A stretch of DNA of 64,000 nt from Tachypleus tridentatus. Its lineage: Eukaryota; Arthropoda; Merostomata; Xiphosura; Limulidae. Where the stretch lies: NCBI RefSeq assembly GCF_004210375.1, contig NC_134828.1:22870400-22934399 (forward strand). The letters are read 5' to 3'. The notes below the pieces were generated by a model, which did no database searches, was not told where the DNA came from, and saw nothing but the letters and a program-made list of their open reading frames with translations. Both the position numbers and the translations under genes were made by a program. Numbering within the stretch: the stretch's first letter is position 1; every line of letters begins with the position of its first letter. Positions 1 to 14,000 of this stretch are shown piece after piece.

Positions 1-1908
1 TTATTACAATTTTCATGCTATTACGTTTTGAATTAATACACACATGTTCACAAAATTTGGTAGATTATCAGTAACCATTACAATGCTTTCACATGCAAAA
101 TATCAGATTCTTTATTAAGTCATAAAGTTTTTTAAGCAATGTTTTTCTCAAGTCTTTTTTCACATGTTGCCTATCCAACGTACAAAGTAATTTCCATTTT
201 AAGATAAAAAATAATATTTATGCATCAGAAAATTTTCAAGTTTCACATGTGAAATCCATATAATGTTGAGATAGTTTTACGTTATTTTCACAAATAATCT
301 CTGTATGGGTTCACTTTATTTGACTGACCTCATAACCATCATAAAAAATTAGGAAATAAATATAAATGGTGCCTTTTTTTTTGTTCTGGAATGACTACAG
401 ATTATAAAACAAAAACATAAATATGTAGTCCAAATAGCTTAAATCTCAATACATGATAAATGTATAGAGATTTATTATTTTTATTATACTGACCTTTCGG
501 CCACGCTTGGTTAACAATACAGAAGTTACAATAATGTGCAATGATCTATATTGTTTTTACAAAGTGACCTATATTGGCCGGAGGAAAAGTATTTTGTAAA
601 ATAGTCACATTTTGATTATTACATATTATGTACGTATATATATTATTAGTATTTACAAAGTACATAAACTTATTTTTCTTAACACATAGAAGAGTAAATA
701 AAGCAAAAGATTATCTCTTCTAGTTACAACCTATACACTCAGTTGTTACTTACTGTAGCTTGCTAAGCCTTGAGAAATTTCACATGTGGAGGATGTGAAA
801 TGAAATAACTATAGATTTGAATAACCAAGAATTAATAAATTACTTCATCCATACCACAGAATTCCATTATCGTTTATCAAGTTTAGTAACTGAGCAGTAT
901 TTGTATTAAAAAAAATATGCAATTTCAAACTGGCTAAAGACTCAATTAACTAGCACAAAGGTTTGTCTAGAAAGAAAGAGAGGATGCTGTTATATTTGAA
1001 AATGGCTCAGAAAGTTAGTAAGGGACATCCTGAACTTTCAAATGATTATTCACATAATATATAGAAGCAAGTGCATATAAAGGATTGTTCACAAAGACAG
1101 AAAGAGGTAAGTGGGGCCACTGTGTTTGATTCACCAATTATAGTAATAACTCAGTAAACAGAAAAGATAAAAGACTTTTATTCAAAATTCTAGCATTTCT
1201 ACATCAATAATTTGAGTTCCTATTTCATACAAAACTATAAACTTTGTATTTTGACATCACAATTATGCCAATGCTGCATTCAGCATACCACATGACACAA
1301 AAAAACAATATATATGCAAAATGGCTCGTTTGGGTTTTTGCACATATTTCTCTACAAGTGGGTTTTCTCAAAATCACTGACAAAAAAACAATGCTTAATG
1401 TGTTTAATATTTACTTTACAATTAAGAAATTAAATAACGTACAACATGAAACTTGAATTATAATCTACAACTTGATACCAAAATTAATGACGTAAATTCA
1501 TAAAATAGCAGTTTAATGCAATTTAAAACTGCAGTCAACAAAAGTGATGACATGGCTTTTGACCAGTGACCTGTCGTAATAGGGTTAAGGTCAAAATAAA
1601 TTTTTCTGCTTCATCTCATTTTAAAGCAACTTTTCACACTCAGCTACTATAAAAAGTTTCACTGTCTTTTTGAACAGTTTTCTTTATATAAATAAAAGCT
1701 GAAAAGAAAAAAATTAAGTTAAAAACAAGAAATGAAATATTTTAATTTGAAACTTGATTCTGCTTACATTCAAAACATCATTTCTAACGAGTAATGTCAC
1801 CATGTGGTTGTTACTGGAAATAATCTAAAACAAAAATATATATATATGGTATAACTTGATGTTATTTTACATAAGGGTAAACCATATGGCAATAAAACAG
1901 AAACGTAC
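1..1908 (-). other. CACHD1 intron 9, 5' part
   Basis: AT-rich sequence with no exon continuing the VWA domain, no recognisable SINE and no long repeat. A short TA run lies near 1836-1848. I see nothing else to annotate. Confidence 0.6.
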
Positions 1909-2049
1909 CATCAATGACAGCATAAGTGTTGATAACAACTCTATTACCAATTTTATGGTTTTCATTGGCAATTGTTTCCAGAACTGGACGAGCTTCAGCC
2001 AGTGAGGTCAACAGTCCTCTACTAATATAAATGATCAGTGCTTCTGAAT
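1909..2049 (-). CDS. CACHD1: CACHD1 exon 9 (VWA domain); last exon in the window
   Basis: It encodes DSEALIIYISRGLLTSLAEA and continues ANENHKIGNRVVINTYAVID, matching the CACHD1 MVIIYLSAG strand-loop and the VMILTYA strand. The acceptor is TTTTCAG and the donor GATG/GTACGT. Exit phase is 1, so at least one further exon must lie beyond the left edge; I found no continuation between base 1 and 1908. Confidence 0.92.
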
Positions 2050-5000
2050 CTGAAAAACAAAATTACTTATGTCTGTAGGAAGTTTACAAATATTGGTTCT
2101 AACTCAGAAAAGGAATTAATGACAGTTTTCTGCAAGTATCCCTTGCACATTCCGCATCATTGCACCTAATTCTACTTTGTGATATACTACAGAAAAACCT
2201 TAACAAAAGATAAATACAGGAAATGTTAAGTAAGAGGCAGGCATAGCTGTGATCAGGATTCAAAATCCATCATTCATAATTAAGATGTTTCGGGCTATTA
2301 ATTAGAATGAAATTCTTCCATGTTTGATATAGCTATGTCATTTTATCATTATGGACAGATATGAGCAGTGCTCGAAGTGGAAATTCAAAAGTGGGGGTAC
2401 GCTTGCACATAAACGGTGACAGCAACGTTCACTCCGTAATCAAGCACTGAAATACACAAGAAGTGGGGGTATGAAACACCCCAATTGGGAAAGTGGGTTT
2501 ATGTGCCCCACCCCCATCTTACTCTCTACTTCAAGCACCGGATATGAGGTGGAACAGAACTCTTTGATAACTGCTGTGAAAGGAAATTTCTGATGGTTAT
2601 CTGATAAAGATAATAATTTTCCACATAAAATTATTACAAAATTGAAATTGTGGATAAAAGAGCTCTGAACTAGTAAATGAAACCCTTCTTAAAATGTTTG
2701 ATCAAGACAGAGATAAAACATATACAAAAGGACAAATTAATAAACAAGTAACATTAAATGTTCCTGTAATGTATTATGAGAAAAATGTTTGGTTTAGAAA
2801 TATCTTACACAACATCACTTAGTATGACACATAAAATGCTATATCATTGGTTTTTTTTATAAAAGTTACGAATACATATTTTAGGTACAGCACAAAAATG
2901 CTTAAAACATTTTTATTTATTTCCCTTTTAATACTGCAGGGTGTTCGGACAGTCACTGTGCACTTACATATTTATTAACAGACATGTTTCAATATAGAAT
3001 ACAGGAGGTAAATATGAATGACAATTATAAACAATGTTGAAAGTGACCCCTGTTGGCGTTAATACAGGACTGGATCCTTCTTATTTTGTTTCTAAACACC
3101 GATATCAGTTGCTGGCTTGAAATAGACTGAATAAAATATGATTATAAAACTGCACAGTGACTTTCCGAACACTCTGCACAACTACGTTGAGCAAATTTCA
3201 CACATTTGACAATGTCTAGTTACTTACACAACCAAGAAAAAATGTTACTTGGACAAGAGAAAGTTTGCCCTTGTATTTAGTTAAATAAATTACTTATGTG
3301 TGTTAAATCAAAGAAATCTTTACCACTCTTCTCTCTTCCAATAGGAGGTAATGAGTTCCTAAGTAGTTGGAAAGCTTTGACAAATCCCAAAAGGTGGTTG
3401 GTGGAATCTAAAAAACAGAAAAACCACAATTTTACCATAGCACATGCTTATAATATTTGCATTCACTTCCATCCTATTTTCCTTAGAGGACAGTTTGTTT
3501 GTTTTAGAACAAGGCTAACTGCTGTGTCCACCACAGGAAATCAAACTACAAATTTTAGTGTCGTAAGTCCGTAGACTAACTGCTGTCCCATCAGGGGACC
3601 TTAAAAGACAAATAGTAGTAAGATTTTAATTTTTTGTGTGCCGTGGTGAACATTTTCTTTATGTAACTGCCTGCTTTCCTTTTACTTCACATAATTTAAA
3701 GACATCATGGGACCTCTCGGTTCATTTAAGTCATCCTATCCGCTAATCTAAACTCTAAAATAAAACATCATAGCTAGCCCTATCTTTCAAATATTTACTA
3801 ACCCTTAAATTAACTGTATAGACCATATCTAAAGACAACTCATTCAAAAGGCTCGTGTATATGTTTTAGCAAATTAAAGCTGTCTTAGCTGAAGATGACT
3901 GCTTCCCTTTCAAAATTTATATCTGTGTCCCATAATCCTTCCATTGTCATTGTCACACAGAAACCATTTGAATATGCAACTCTGAGTATGTGGAAGCAAA
4001 GAAACTTACATACATTCTTTGTAAAAAAGTTCTAATTAAGCAATGAAGCAGTTGAAATAAATAACTCACATAAACTGTATAAACAAATAGTAATGACAAA
4101 CAGTTAATTTTTGCAAAAAATATATACCATTAGTTTTCGAAACACAGCTTTTAGTCTGTTCAATCTAATATAGGCTTACTATAACAGGAATACACTCCAA
4201 AATTTATACAATCATGTATTAAATTGGTTATTTTTTCTACTAACCTGTATACAACTTTTAACATGGATTTAGCTATTTATTCTATAAAAGAATATTTTTC
4301 TTCTAAGTAAAAGCAAAATAAACAAATCCATTACAAACACTGTATTACAGGTTCTCAAATGAGCATTAGTACTATCATTACATGTAACTTCCTGCAGAAT
4401 TCTACTTACTAAAGAAAAACATGATAGATAAAATTTATTTTGAAATCTTAAACAAATTTGAAAAATTAAGTATTTACTACATCAAAAAGCTTATAATTAA
4501 AAATAAAAATCAGTAATGACAGGCAAACATGAGTAACTTTAAGAAGAAAACAGATATCTTAACAAGTTTTATGAATTATGGTAGAAACCTTTTGTTTTTT
4601 GTAATCCATCAATAAATCTACTAAAATGAAACTTTGTCTCGTATGTAGCATATGCCATCTGGTGGGATAAACAACTATCACTTTGAGGGTGTTGTGGTTC
4701 TCCAGAAAGTCCAATTAAACCAACCTAAAATGAAGATTTTCATTCATTACGAGTATGTACACAATACTTATTACATACATAATTGATAAATTACTGTTAC
4801 TAGAAGCATTTCTTATCAGTTACAGGAAACAAGTAAAATATTTGAAATGTACTAACTTGTCAAAACATTCATGAATTATTCAATATGCTCAGTATACAAT
4901 CACTTCCAGAACAAATTTAAATGTTGATAATTGTGAGCAAACCGAGCTTTACTTAAAAAGTAATCGGTAATTAAAAAAGATAAAAATACATATAATTTAA

Positions 5001-8000
5001 AATGACACTTGAGCAATATATGTATACAATTAAAGTACAACTCTAAAATAGTTATACAAAAATTTATTAAATACAGGGACCAACTCTAACGACTCCACAC
5101 ATACTTTAGTATTAGCGTACCTCAAGACGGCTGGTATGGGTTCTAACATTTTTATTGATAAAGCAGAGAACAATGTTTTGACTTTCTTAAGCCATCTTCA
5201 ACTCAAAACATTGCTCTCTGCTTTATCAGTAATAGTGTTAATACCCATACCAGCCATTCTGAGATACATTTTTACTTCAAATGGGTTTCTTTCATCACAA
5301 ATAATTCAGTATTCGTACACCACAATCATCCCACAGAAATACAAAAATGATTGTTTTTACACACTGATAGCCAATTCTGAAAAAAAAAATCTAAGATCCT
5401 AATCACAGACAAACATTTCAAAATTTAATAACTTATTCAAATTAAATGCAACAATTTATGCCATTCATACACCAACTTACCTTGTCTTTATGAGAAAGAG
5501 TGAAAAGTATGTGTTTTCCAACAGCTTTGGCTGTTGCTAACTGGTTAGAACTAAGTGAATTTCCATGATCTATGATAATCATCACATGTTTGCCATGAGG
5601 TTGTACTGTTGCTAAATACACGTCCCTAGAACAGAAAAATCACAGCTATAACAATGCATTCTTTCTCAGCAGTTCTGATGTATGATTACTTAAAACACAC
5701 AGTAAAATTTCTTTGGTATGTTAGAAACTTTTGTCAAAGAAAAATGTATTCTTTTAAATACGCATTCGTTGGAAAGCAGTGACATAGTAATACGTATTGA
5801 AATTTAAACTGTAACGCATAGAACATTAAACCTGATGCAGGTAGAAAGGAATGAACCCTGTTTACAAACACATTTTGAGGCTAATGTTAACCAACTGAGC
5901 TAAGAGGGCTGCAGTTTCCTACGACAAAACTCTCTCCTTAGTACAAATAGAAGTAAATAGTCAGGGACTAAGAAGTATACCTGATCAAGTTAAAATGTTC
6001 CATTTGTGTTGGAAATAGTTATAATGTTCAAACAAAAAGTAAACTTTTACACTTTAGAAGTACGAAGGTTCTTGTACAGTTTCTAACTGCCTAAATCTTT
6101 ATTAGTACATCAACTACCAGAGTAAAGTATCTATTTGTATCTATTACAACATTTACCTGTGTCTGCTGTCTTTCCCTAGACCACTGAAACTTGTGTGATG
6201 CTGTATATACGCAGGGTACTCGCTGTGAATCCCAGCTGCAGATATGAAATACTGCCATTTCATGTATGGATGCTTTATTAGGTTTTCTCGAAAGACTGAA
6301 AAAACCAAAAAAACAATTTAAACAAACGTTTTCATTTAAAAGTGATAAAAATTCAGATTTATTTTTAATGAACAGATATACTTTGTCATTTAGTTCTAAC
6401 TGATCCAAAGAGTAAATCACTTTAAAATCTTTCTTTTTGAAACCTCGGTGAAACCATTTATAATTATATAAAGTTTGCCTCTGCAATAGTTTAAAGCACC
6501 AATTGTGATTACAATTCTGTAAATACTGACGTTTTTAATAAAACAAAGATGTGTTAACAGGTGCTGACACAAAAATATCTATATCTAATTACTTTTTAAG
6601 TCCAATAAGACTAGAAATACTTAAAACATACCATCAGTTAGATTGATTCCTGGGCTAAATAACTCATCTGTCAAGTTGGGTGAGGCAAGGTCACAGGAAG
6701 ATTCTAATGAAACTGCTGTTCCAAAATGGTCATTGAAACTATAAAAGACAACAAAACAACAGCTAATTTGATGAGGCCTCACAAAGTCCAGTAATCACAG
6801 AATTGCAGTCCATAAACTGAATAATATCACTGTGATGAACTATGACCATGGTTAATTTATTAATTATGCTAGTATGTTGTGGGCAGATAAAACACCCTAT
6901 CTCCTATAAACTAACTGATATAAATGTAACTGAATCAAATCACTGAGAAATCCTAAAGTTTAATTCAACTTGGCCAAAAACTATTCACGATAATATCACA
7001 GACTTTCCATCAGATTCTAGGTAAACAATAGGATTACTAATATATGGACCTACTCAAAAATATAGGGATAACACAGGATGACTGTCTAATAAATAGGTCA
7101 GGTGAAGGGTACAATACCTAGAAAATAATATGGTTTGAATGTCAATACCTTACTCAGTTAAGTTTTTAAACTGTAACTTTTTTTTTCTATTCTCATAAGT
7201 ACAGTAGAGAAGTGCTAGAAGGACAATGACACACATGTATATTGTTGAATAACCTATGACCTACGACCAACTCTGAACATTGCACATAACACAAAGTATG
7301 AAAAAAGACCGTCAAGTAATTGAAATTATGGTTTCTGATTATAAATATTTTTGATTAAAACGATCATACAAGTAGATAAAATATTGAATATATGTCTGAT
7401 GTTAAAACCCGGGCTATTCATGCTCTGACCATGGTGGGTATTGAACACCAATATGCAGTGTAAGATACTAATTCTTTACTTTTCTTATTTTCAGCCATCT
7501 CATGAGAATACTAAATTGATGTAATCACTTCACGATCCCAACAATTAAATGGTTAGAAAATCCATTAATTGCCATTTTTTATCCATTAGACACCCTAGTA
7601 ATATTTAATTGATCTAATATATTATTAATGTTAATAAATAATATAAATAGTAATGAAATGTATAATACAATTACACAAGCTAAAGACAATAATACGAATA
7701 TTATGCATTACAGCCATCATGTCTCCTCACTGCCAATGTTATGAAAAGTGGAAAATGTATAAGAAACAGTTAACACATACAATATGAATATTGTATTGTA
7801 TAAGAAACAGTTAACACATACAATATGAATATTGTATTGTATAAGAAACAGTTAACACATACAATATGAACATTGTATTGTATAAGAAACAGTTAACACA
7901 TACAATATGAACATTGTATTGTATAAGAAACAGTTAACACATACAATATGAACATTGTATTGTATAAGAAACAGTTAACACATACAATATGAACATTGTA

Positions 8001-11000
8001 TTGTATAAGAAACAGTTAACACATACAATATGAACATTGTATTGTATAAGAAACAGTTAACACATACAATATGAACATTGTATTGTATAAGAAACAGTTA
8101 ACACATACAATATGAATATTGTATTGTATAAGAAACAGTTAACACATACAATATGAACATTGTATTGTATAAGAAACAGTTAACACATACAATACAATAT
8201 TGTGCTATTTTGTGATATTTTGCGGATATAGTTTGAGGTACTTGTCAATTCATAATTTAAGTTCTTCAAGTGGTTTTCAAACACTATTCCAGTTACAAAT
8301 GCTCACCATGCTCATTTCAAACTAAAACCATGGACTTAAAAAGTTTCTTACTCAAAACTGAATCCTTCACACATACCTACTCACTTTTTGTTCATTATAA
8401 TTAAATCAACATTAATTTACCCTTTTGTAAGTAATTTACCTTTCATTCAGGCCTCAAACGAACTGCTATTCTGTGATAATCCAACATGTTAACTTTACAC
8501 ACTACGTGCCTATCACTTTGAAACATAAACTTAAAAACCACTTAATGTTCTAACAAAGATAACAAGCCTTCATAAAAACAAACAATTTGTACTGAAAAGT
8601 ACAAATATATAAATACTCAGAATGAAACTGTGAAATCTACTATCAAAAGAAGCACTGGCACATACAAGTAAGTATCTGAACTACAGCTTTATTATCATTT
8701 TAAAAAAATTAGGTAAGAATACAGAAGAAAATTAACAATTACAGGTAAAAATTAGTTACTTCAGACCCAAACATCGTGATTAAAGACCAATATCATGCTG
8801 AGAGAAAAACTATATGCCATGAAGATTTATCTGTCTCAAAGCATGAGGGTTTTTAATCAATTTTTGTTAGTTCAGAGACTAAAAACATAAACAGTTGCTC
8901 TTAAGAGAATTATGACTACAGAGTAAGACCACTTGAAAATTATGACTAAGTTATTAATACAATACGAAATATCTTATTTGATAGAACCAGTCATGTACTT
9001 TTTTTACCTCTTTTTTGTGCAATGAAGTCAGGAACATGTGATGTATTCACGAATATTCAAACCATTAAACATTTCTCTAAATTTAAACGATACATGGCAG
9101 AAATTTTTGTAATGAGATTTCACAGACTTACAGCTATGAATGTTTGGAATCCCAGCCCTTATGTTAGCCCAACTTGTGATTATTCTTTATAATATGTGAT
9201 CCCTCTATTTTTGGAGCAGTTGCAAAAAAACAAACACCCATGTCTTTTCAAATGATTTGAAAACTGCAAAAAAATGTTTCTTGAGTTAAAACTCCCAATT
9301 CTAGGACACCCATCATCACTATTGTATTTGAATATTTTTTTCATCCTTAATTACATAGACCGTAACAAACTATTGTAGTTGCTTGTCAACCAAACCTGTC
9401 AGAAAGAGTTCTGTATTTTATCCTCTGAGCTACCAGTATCTTTTAGATATTCAAAATAAAAGTAATTGGAATCCCATTTGCAAAATATTATATATACACA
9501 CACGTTGTATATATAATACAACACGTATTATAGTTATTTATAGTTATAAGAAGGCAGATTCTACCCACTGGCACTGGTATTCTACACCTCATGTAAGGAT
9601 GTGAACAATAATTCCTACTGTCTAAGAATTGTCTTTGAACATCGTTATTTATTTAAAAAATCACCTGAAGTCTGAAGTATCAAGATCACAACACAAGTTA
9701 ATATCTGACACTGGAGAATCTATTTATTTAAAAAATCACCTGAAGTCTGAAGTATCAAGATCACAACACAAGTTAATATCTGAGACTGGAGAATCTATTT
9801 ATTTAAAAAATCACCTGAAGTCTGAAGTATCAAGATCACAACACAAGTTAATATCTGACCCTGAAGAATCTATTTATTTAAAAAATCACCTGAAGTCTGA
9901 AGTATCAAGATCACAACACAAGTTAATATCTGACACTGGAGAATCTATTTATTTAAAAAATCACCTGAAGTCTGAAGTATCAAGATCACAACACAAGTTA
10001 ATATCTGACACTGGAGAATCTAAGTGGTGGCTGTACATTCTCTTAACTTCCTCTTTATTTTTCTCCAATACATTAAGGTATTTTTCAACTTTCTCTTGCA
10101 ACCTTCCTGCAATCTGAAAACAAGACAAGAAGTTCATTTCAAATACAACAACACCCAAATTAACATGTTTTCATACACTTCTTAATGTTGGGAATCTATA
10201 TATTGTATTAATATACATTGAGTAATTTGAGATTTTTACCCGTTACAACACTTAATACTAAGAACTTGCTGAAGAAATTGAGTGAAATCCCTCAAAGGTT
10301 ACATGAAATAAGGCACTGTCAAGATGGCTAGTATGGGTATTAAAACTTTAATTAAAATAAAATATTGAATAACATTTTAACCTTCTTAGGTCATCTTCAG
10401 GTTAAGAAGGTCGAAATGTTGTTCTGTACTTTATTTTAATTAAAGTTTTAATGTCCACACCAGCTGTCTTCAAAATACATTTTTTATTTCAAGTGGGTTT
10501 CTTGTCATCACGATTCACATGAAATAGATAAAGGACCCCAGCAGTAATTCGTGGTATTAATTGTAATGTTGATATTTATGTTTAAATTGTTTCTGTATGG
10601 ATTGTACTGTTATTACGGATCTTCTAACCAATAACGTCAGGGACCCAAGCATTGTAAATAGAATATTTGAATAATGCTTTCAGAAGTACAAGCAGGATCT
10701 ATTTTATGGGCTTACTTTAACATAATAAACAAGAAACCAAATTTTCAGTGATGAAATGGTTATGACAACACAAGGAAAGACCAGGAGTGTATGCCATTGC
10801 TAAACAAATAATACAGTTAAAAGCACAGCCAATTCTGATACAAGGCAGAGACTAAACTTGAATTTGATTTATAAAATACCTAGTAACAAACTAAAGTATT
10901 ATAGTATAGCATTTTGTAATTTGTTTTGTTGGTGCTAATCTAATCTCCTTGGCTACATATAAAATAATATCTATATTTTTCATTCCTTTGGAGCCTATAT

Positions 11001-14000
11001 CTATTGTCATCTTTCAATTATGTTTTGACACCTGGACCAATAGATGAAATGTCTTTGGCGTTTAAATATATTGTATGTTCTCATTGGTCATAAATATAAC
11101 CACGTAACATGCAAATTTGTTTAAAGTGCCAGATGAAAACAAGAGTATGTCAGCTTCCTACACACACACACACACATGAATATTAATACTCACAGGACAT
11201 GTATACACTGCCCATATGACTTTTTCTGAAGTTCACACAATAATCTGTTGTTGTTTTTTTCAAATTAAAGCACAGCTACGTTATTGATTCAAATACAATT
11301 TTTCTTATATTTTGGTGATCCTACAAAGACTGAAAAAAAAAATCTTTGAAATATGTGTTAAAAGGTGAGACCTTTCTCGAAGTCCATCGACATAATAACA
11401 AATGAGTCGTATTTACGAACTTGTGTAATTGGCTTTATTACAAAGTCCGTCAACCGACCTGCATTCGGACACGCCACGCTTTAGGGCCGTGTAATAACAA
11501 TGTTGGCACGCATGGCGGCAGAATTAGAGGAGCCAGCGAGAATTATGGACCAGTAAGAAGGGTCTAAGAACCAATCGTATGACGGAAAATATAATGAAGT
11601 ATGAAGGTCACCATCGTACCCTACAATCAACGTCCTCTGCGGGAAAGAAAGAGGCTCTTTCACAGCATCGCCTTGATCTTCTGTCATGCACAGTTCCTGA
11701 ACGTGGTTTCCGACTCACTGCAGTGGGAGGGAAGTCTCAATTTGACACATACAACCAGAACAGAGGCTCTTTCGAATTGTTCCCATCTTTCTAATTATAT
11801 AGTAAAGAAGAGACCATGCGAAGTCGGCACGGTTTTTTTCCCAATAGTTAAAACATGGCATACTTAACGCACCTAACTCATTGTATGCTATCAAAGATTC
11901 ATAACACTTTGATAGATAGAAGTAAAATAAAAAATAAAAAAGATGTTTCTAAGGTATAATTTTGGGAAATCTTGACATTGTACGGTTGTAGCTTTAACTG
12001 AAAACTCCTGTTTGTTTCGAAGGATGAGACGACGTTTCGGTTTTTATTCCGAGGTTTTAGTGCTGAAACCGAAACGTCGTCTCACTCCAGACACACAAGT
12101 CCACAAACTGACTAAAGCGTTAAAAGAGTAACATAATCTATGACTTTAGGGTCTTCAAATAAAATACTTCTATGAAACATTTAAAGTTTTTAACAGTTGT
12201 GTTTTAATATCAGACAACATTACAATAGGAATAATGAAACCAACTGGTTTTAGATAAGTCTCCACACAGTATAAACAGTTTGGAAGTACATTCTAAACAA
12301 GCCACGTTTTAAGCTCAATATACCCTTAACGACAGATGAAAGGATTTCGAAAAGTCATTTTGGAAAAAAAAAAAAAATTGTTTATACGATATTACGAATA
12401 AATTGGAAAGGAAATGCATGCACAAGTAACCTCAAGAGCGAAAAAAAAATGTAATAAACAAGTGTAAACAACAAATACTGATTATAACAACACGACATAA
12501 TGGTAAAACAAATGTAGACAACAAATACTGGTTATAACAACACGACATAATGGTTTGTTTGCTCGTTCTTGAGTGAAAAGTTTCACAATAGGCTATCTGT
12601 GCTATTGCCCAATGTGAGTATCGAGCCCCTATTTTTAAATCTTTAAAACAGTAAGGTTATCGCTGAGTCATCGGGGAAAGTATAGGATGGTTAAGGACAC
12701 CGTGTGATGCTTAAAGCCTAGAACCACTAAGCAGAAGTGAAAAAATGTGAAGGTATCAAAAAAATAAAAGCTAACAATATAAAAAACGAAAATAAAATGA
12801 CTAAAACCGGTTGTGAAACGCTTTTGAAATGGAATAAGTTGGTTTTGTTGTTAGGCGCAAAGCTACACAATGAGCTATCTGTGTTGAGAAGTAGTTCGGC
12901 GCCCTTCAAAAACCTGAGAAAAAAACCCTGAAACAGTTGCAGCTATTCAACTCAGTGGCCTGAATCTACCGAACTGTTCAAACTGTTCACGATCTATCAG
13001 TGCTCGCTCTAAAGTTTAAATGTTTTATTTTAAACGTAATTTCCGTATTCTTCCAACAATGTAATATTTTCCAAATTCTTTGTAGTTCGTTATTTGTTTT
13101 AAGTGTGTGATATTCTCGTGGGCAGAGATGTACATAAAAGGAAAAGTGTAAAGCACATAATTCGCACGCATTTATCTTTTGTACGTGTGTGTTTTGTTAT
13201 AGCAAAGCCACATCGGGCTATCTGCTGACTCCACCGAGGGGAATCGAACACCTGATTTTAGCGTTGAAAGTCCGTATACTTACCACTATACCAGCGGGGG
13301 GACCGTATATTTTGTAATTTATTGTACACATGCATCCATCCATGTGGAATGTGAAATAACATCATTCTTCCGAACATGAAGTGTTAATGATAAATCACAA
13401 AATTCGCAAGTCAATAATATAAAACTTACCATACTACCATGAACGTACAAACAGAATGTTGATGTTACAGCAAGCAGATTTTAACGATATATATATGTGT
13501 GTGTGTGTGTGTGTTTTCTTATAGCAAAGCCACATTAAACTATCTGATGAGTCCACCGAGGGGTATCGAACCCCTGAGTTCAGATAAGTGTGTGTGTGTG
13601 TGTGTGTATTTTCTTATAGCAAAGCCACATTAAACTATATGATGAATCCACGGAGGGGTATCGAACCCCTGAGTTCAGATATGTAAGTGCCAAAAACAAG
13701 AACGAGTTTGTATCTTGATTTTTAATGGTTAATTTTCATAAAAACCATATTAGTACTGTCGCACTATTTCCTCCTCACGAAAGACTTTCATGTATTGGCA
13801 AAATAATTAAAAATTATTAATTTAAAAAGGTGGAACAGGGATCATCCAAAAAGTACAGAAGCATGTTAAATCAAATTGCAATGGCTGTATTTTTAAGCCT
13901 ACAACTATAAGTCTAAATGCATGCAAAGTAGACAACAGCGAAACACTTATCGTAAGTCGCCAATTTTCAACATTTACAAAGACTACCAACGATTTACAAA

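Noticed and set aside
6091-6486. Minus-strand 131-residue frame as a stand-alone gene
   Set aside because: Only 6157-6295 matches CACHD1, read in a different frame from this one; the rest is intron read-through.
7757-8203. Possible CRISPR array (regular 41-bp repeats)
   Set aside because: There are no unique spacers between repeats and the host is a eukaryotic intron, so it is a minisatellite.
9629-10117. Forward 162-residue frame made of five repeated 25-residue blocks
   Set aside because: It is the antisense of the 75-bp minisatellite. It stays open only because 75 is divisible by three; the opposite strand carries the CACHD1 exon.
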